From: Lachnospiraceae bacterium
GTDB lineage: Bacteria > Bacillota > Clostridia > Lachnospirales > Lachnospiraceae
Direction: 5' to 3'
Length of the DNA: 64,000 nucleotides
Assembly (NCBI GenBank): GCA_029224965.1
Contig: JAQXVO010000004.1
Span: 22,502-86,501 of the forward strand
The notes below the pieces were generated by a model, which was given only the letters and a program-made list of their open reading frames with translations, ran no database searches and had not been told where the DNA came from. Of this stretch, positions 62,625 to 64,000 are shown one piece after another (position 1 is the stretch's first letter; every line of letters begins with the position of its first letter). The position numbers and the translations under genes were made by a program.

Positions 62625-62670
62625 GCGGAGTGGAATTTGTCGCATGACAGACGACCACTCCGCTTTTTTT
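62625..62670 (+). terminator. Terminator after the macro-domain gene
   Basis: GCGGAGTGG pairs exactly with CCACTCCGC over a 21-nt loop and is followed by seven T. Confidence 0.9.
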
Positions 62671-62737
62671 ATTCGATATACTTGCATCATCAGGTGACGA
62701 AATTATAGAGGTGGATAAAATCATGGAGGTAGATAAA

Positions 62738-63664
62738 ATGTCTTTTCACGATTCCTTTCTTGACGGCAATGAGTTGATTGCAGGAGCAATAGGGAACTAT
62801 CATGCAAAAAGTACGAAGGAAAATCTGATCGCTGTGCTTGATGCGATTCGTCAGCGGATGCATGCGGACGGTCATTTTATTTTTCCGGTTGTGATGGATG
62901 AAAGAAGTGATGATAACTTTGCCTTTCGGACACTGACTACGGAGGACGGCAGGGAATGGCTTGTGGCTTTTACATCGGACGAAGAATATAAAAAAGGTGA
63001 GCCAAGTCAGGTGATTTCCAATTTCATTGACAGCACGCTGCGTTCTGCTTTGGATTTTGATGTAGATGGCTTTATTATCAATCCATGGGGACAGGCATTC
63101 CTGCTTGCAAAGGAATTAATTGAGATGATCTTTCAGGCGGATGGTGATGTTGAGTATTCCGTGCCGGAGGATCCCATCACGCCAGAACTTCTGGAAGATG
63201 GTTCTTATCTGAAAAGAGCAGTCGAAATCTGTAACAGAAACCGGACAGAGCTTAATATGATAAAGCTGCTGCGGATTCTGAAAGAAAGCTTTGTCTGGAT
63301 CCCATGTCAGGCCATCATGAGCGATGCTGATGATGAAGCTTTGATGAAGATCGTGAAGGATGCTCAGGAAAAGGGAGATCTGGAATCGATTGTCGGAACA
63401 GAACTAAGCAATCAGGATCAGATTCGTATGATTCCGGACATCCTGCAGAATGGAGACAGTTTCTTCTTTCCGGTCTTTACCACGGCAGAAGAAATGGGTG
63501 AGTACGGCAATCAATTTTCCAAGATACAAAGGCCTTTTCTGGAAGCAGTTCATCTGGCGGAAAATAATGAAAAGAAAATTGCCGGTATCGTGATCAATGC
63601 CTTTTCAGAGCCATTTGTAATAGACAAAGAACTGCTACGCCTATATGACCGGCAAAAGGATTGA
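62738..63664 (+). CDS. SseB-domain protein with rearranged C-terminus
   Basis: A 308-residue protein. ATG 62738 has GGAGGT 7 nt upstream; ATG 62723 is an alternative with its own AGAGGTGG. Two SseB-like segments are visible: about 45-125 (ADGHFIFPVVMDERSD, FTSDEEYKKG, GFIINPWGQAFLL) and about 190-300 (FVWIPCQAIMSDADDE, DSFFFPVFTTAEEMGEYGN, GIVINAFSEPFVIDKELL). SseB domains occur in secretion-regulating and immunity-like proteins; its role here is unknown. The last nine codons (RLYDRQKD and stop) come from the duplicated fragment that begins at 63632, so the native end is probably lost. Confidence 0.75.
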   Translation: MSFHDSFLDGNELIAGAIGNYHAKSTKENLIAVLDAIRQRMHADGHFIFPVVMDERSDDNFAFRTLTTEDGREWLVAFTSDEEYKKGEPSQVISNFIDSTLRSALDFDVDGFIINPWGQAFLLAKELIEMIFQADGDVEYSVPEDPITPELLEDGSYLKRAVEICNRNRTELNMIKLLRILKESFVWIPCQAIMSDADDEALMKIVKDAQEKGDLESIVGTELSNQDQIRMIPDILQNGDSFFFPVFTTAEEMGEYGNQFSKIQRPFLEAVHLAENNEKKIAGIVINAFSEPFVIDKELLRLYDRQKD

Positions 63665-63757
63665 TTCGCTGGAGCCAATCAGCGAAGATGTGATAGAGAA
63701 AACAGCAGAAGATCACATTGAGCTGGCCAACCGCCTGGCATGGATACAATCTGGATG
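63632..63757 (+). pseudogene. Partial diverged copy of the deoxyribosyltransferase-like gene
   Basis: This segment aligns with 61143-61264 without gaps. I count about 15 differences in 122 bases, most at third codon positions. In the matching frame it reads YMTGKRIDSLEPISEDVIEK, then DHIELANRLAWIQSG and a stop, lacking both ends of the parent. It overlaps the end of the SseB-like gene in another frame. It is the remnant of a paralogue. Confidence 0.8.
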
Positions 63758-63927
63758 ATGGAACATATTATTTTGAACTGCAGCAGTGGGAACCTACAGC
63801 GACCGTTTTATGGAGTGTGAAAGGATTAGATCGTCCTGCAAGTTTGGATGCTTTTCTAAAAGAACCATTGTTTGATGGTAAAACTTTCTGGGAATGTGAA
63901 AAGGAAATGGAATGGGTAGACGAATAA
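63745..63927 (+). pseudogene. Orphan C-terminal fragment of an unknown protein
   Basis: From the edge of the duplicated segment a coding-like frame continues: YNLDDGTYYFELQQWEPTA, then VLWSVKGLDRPASLDAFLKE and PLFDGKTFWECEKEMEWVDE with a stop at 63925-63927. Translation could begin at ATG 63718 only in a frame that mistranslates the duplicated segment. It is likely the C-terminus of a gene whose 5' part was lost in the rearrangement. Confidence 0.5.
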
Positions 63928-63954
63928 AAAATCCCCTTGGGCGCTAGGGGGTGC

Positions 63955-64000
63955 GGACATTTTCTTGGAATTGCTACTTAGGCAGTCCAAGAAAATGTCC
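63955..64000. repeat. Perfect 15-bp inverted repeat at the window end
   Basis: GGACATTTTCTTGGA (63955-63969) and TCCAAGAAAATGTCC (63986-64000) are exact inverted arms around 16 nt. A smaller CCCCT/AGGGG hairpin precedes it. It may be a terminator-like hairpin or the border of a mobile element; the window stops here. Confidence 0.55.

Overview
The window looks like chromosomal DNA of an anaerobic, probably gut-dwelling Bacillota bacterium, most likely Clostridia and Lachnospiraceae-like. The reasons are strong AGGAGG ribosome sites, compact operons ending in hairpin-plus-U-run terminators, and gene content: rubrerythrin, AsrABC sulfite reductase, pyruvate formate-lyase with its activase, FabK-type fatty acid synthesis, lactate dehydrogenase, a bile-salt-hydrolase-like enzyme and YitT. 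I saw no rRNA, tRNA or CRISPR array. All family names come from reading motifs by eye; no search was run.

Layout. 0-4.2 kb: a cut-off MarR regulator with a palindromic operator, a rubrerythrin with two rubredoxin-like domains, a DUF4867 protein, an AlkD-like repair protein and a lipoprotein amidase. 4.2-11.1 kb: asrABC, then a biotin transporter S component followed by siroheme genes (precorrin-2 dehydrogenase, hemC, a cobA-hemD fusion); siroheme is the AsrC cofactor. 11.3-16 kb: a 3-hydroxyacyl-CoA dehydrogenase, an XRE membrane regulator, a NifX-like/NUDIX pair, ferritin and a two-cupin protein. 16-21.4 kb: pflB-pflA, enolase, DUF1810. 21.5-25.3 kb, minus strand: YitT, an NhaC antiporter and a PTS EIIC-like protein. 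25.6-34.5 kb: a 967-residue flavin/Fe-S oxidoreductase, an Lrp regulator, aspartase, a glutaredoxin-like protein, an L-2-hydroxyacid (lactate) dehydrogenase, nudC, TMEM175-like and Rrf2 proteins.

35-48 kb is an accessory amino-acid/amine region. It holds a four-gene flavin/Fe-S amino acid dehydrogenase cassette with an AraC regulator, an ornithine-cyclodeaminase-family protein, a cytidylate-kinase-like protein 2 nt upstream of a single ORF that joins a 12-helix amino acid permease to a complete iron-dependent alcohol dehydrogenase, a small MATE C-terminus-like protein, a C69 dipeptidase and a bile-salt-hydrolase-like enzyme. Several genes here have hairpin-U-run terminators in their leaders. 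The permease-dehydrogenase fusion is the most novel object in the window.

48-58.6 kb is a complete type II fatty acid operon: acpP-accB-accC-accDA-fabH-fabK-fabD-fabG-fabF-fabZ and a MarR-type (FabT-like) regulator. It is driven by a near-consensus promoter flanked by two related AT-rich palindromes. accDA is a beta-alpha fusion that has lost the AccD zinc ribbon. Biotin taken up through the upstream BioY would serve AccB.

58.6-64 kb is a variable region: a MazEF-type pair, a membrane-anchored polysaccharide deacetylase, a nucleotide-sugar/deoxyribosyltransferase-like protein, a macro-domain protein, an SseB-like protein, and gene debris that includes a diverged partial copy of the deoxyribosyltransferase-like gene. 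The window ends on a perfect 15-bp inverted repeat.
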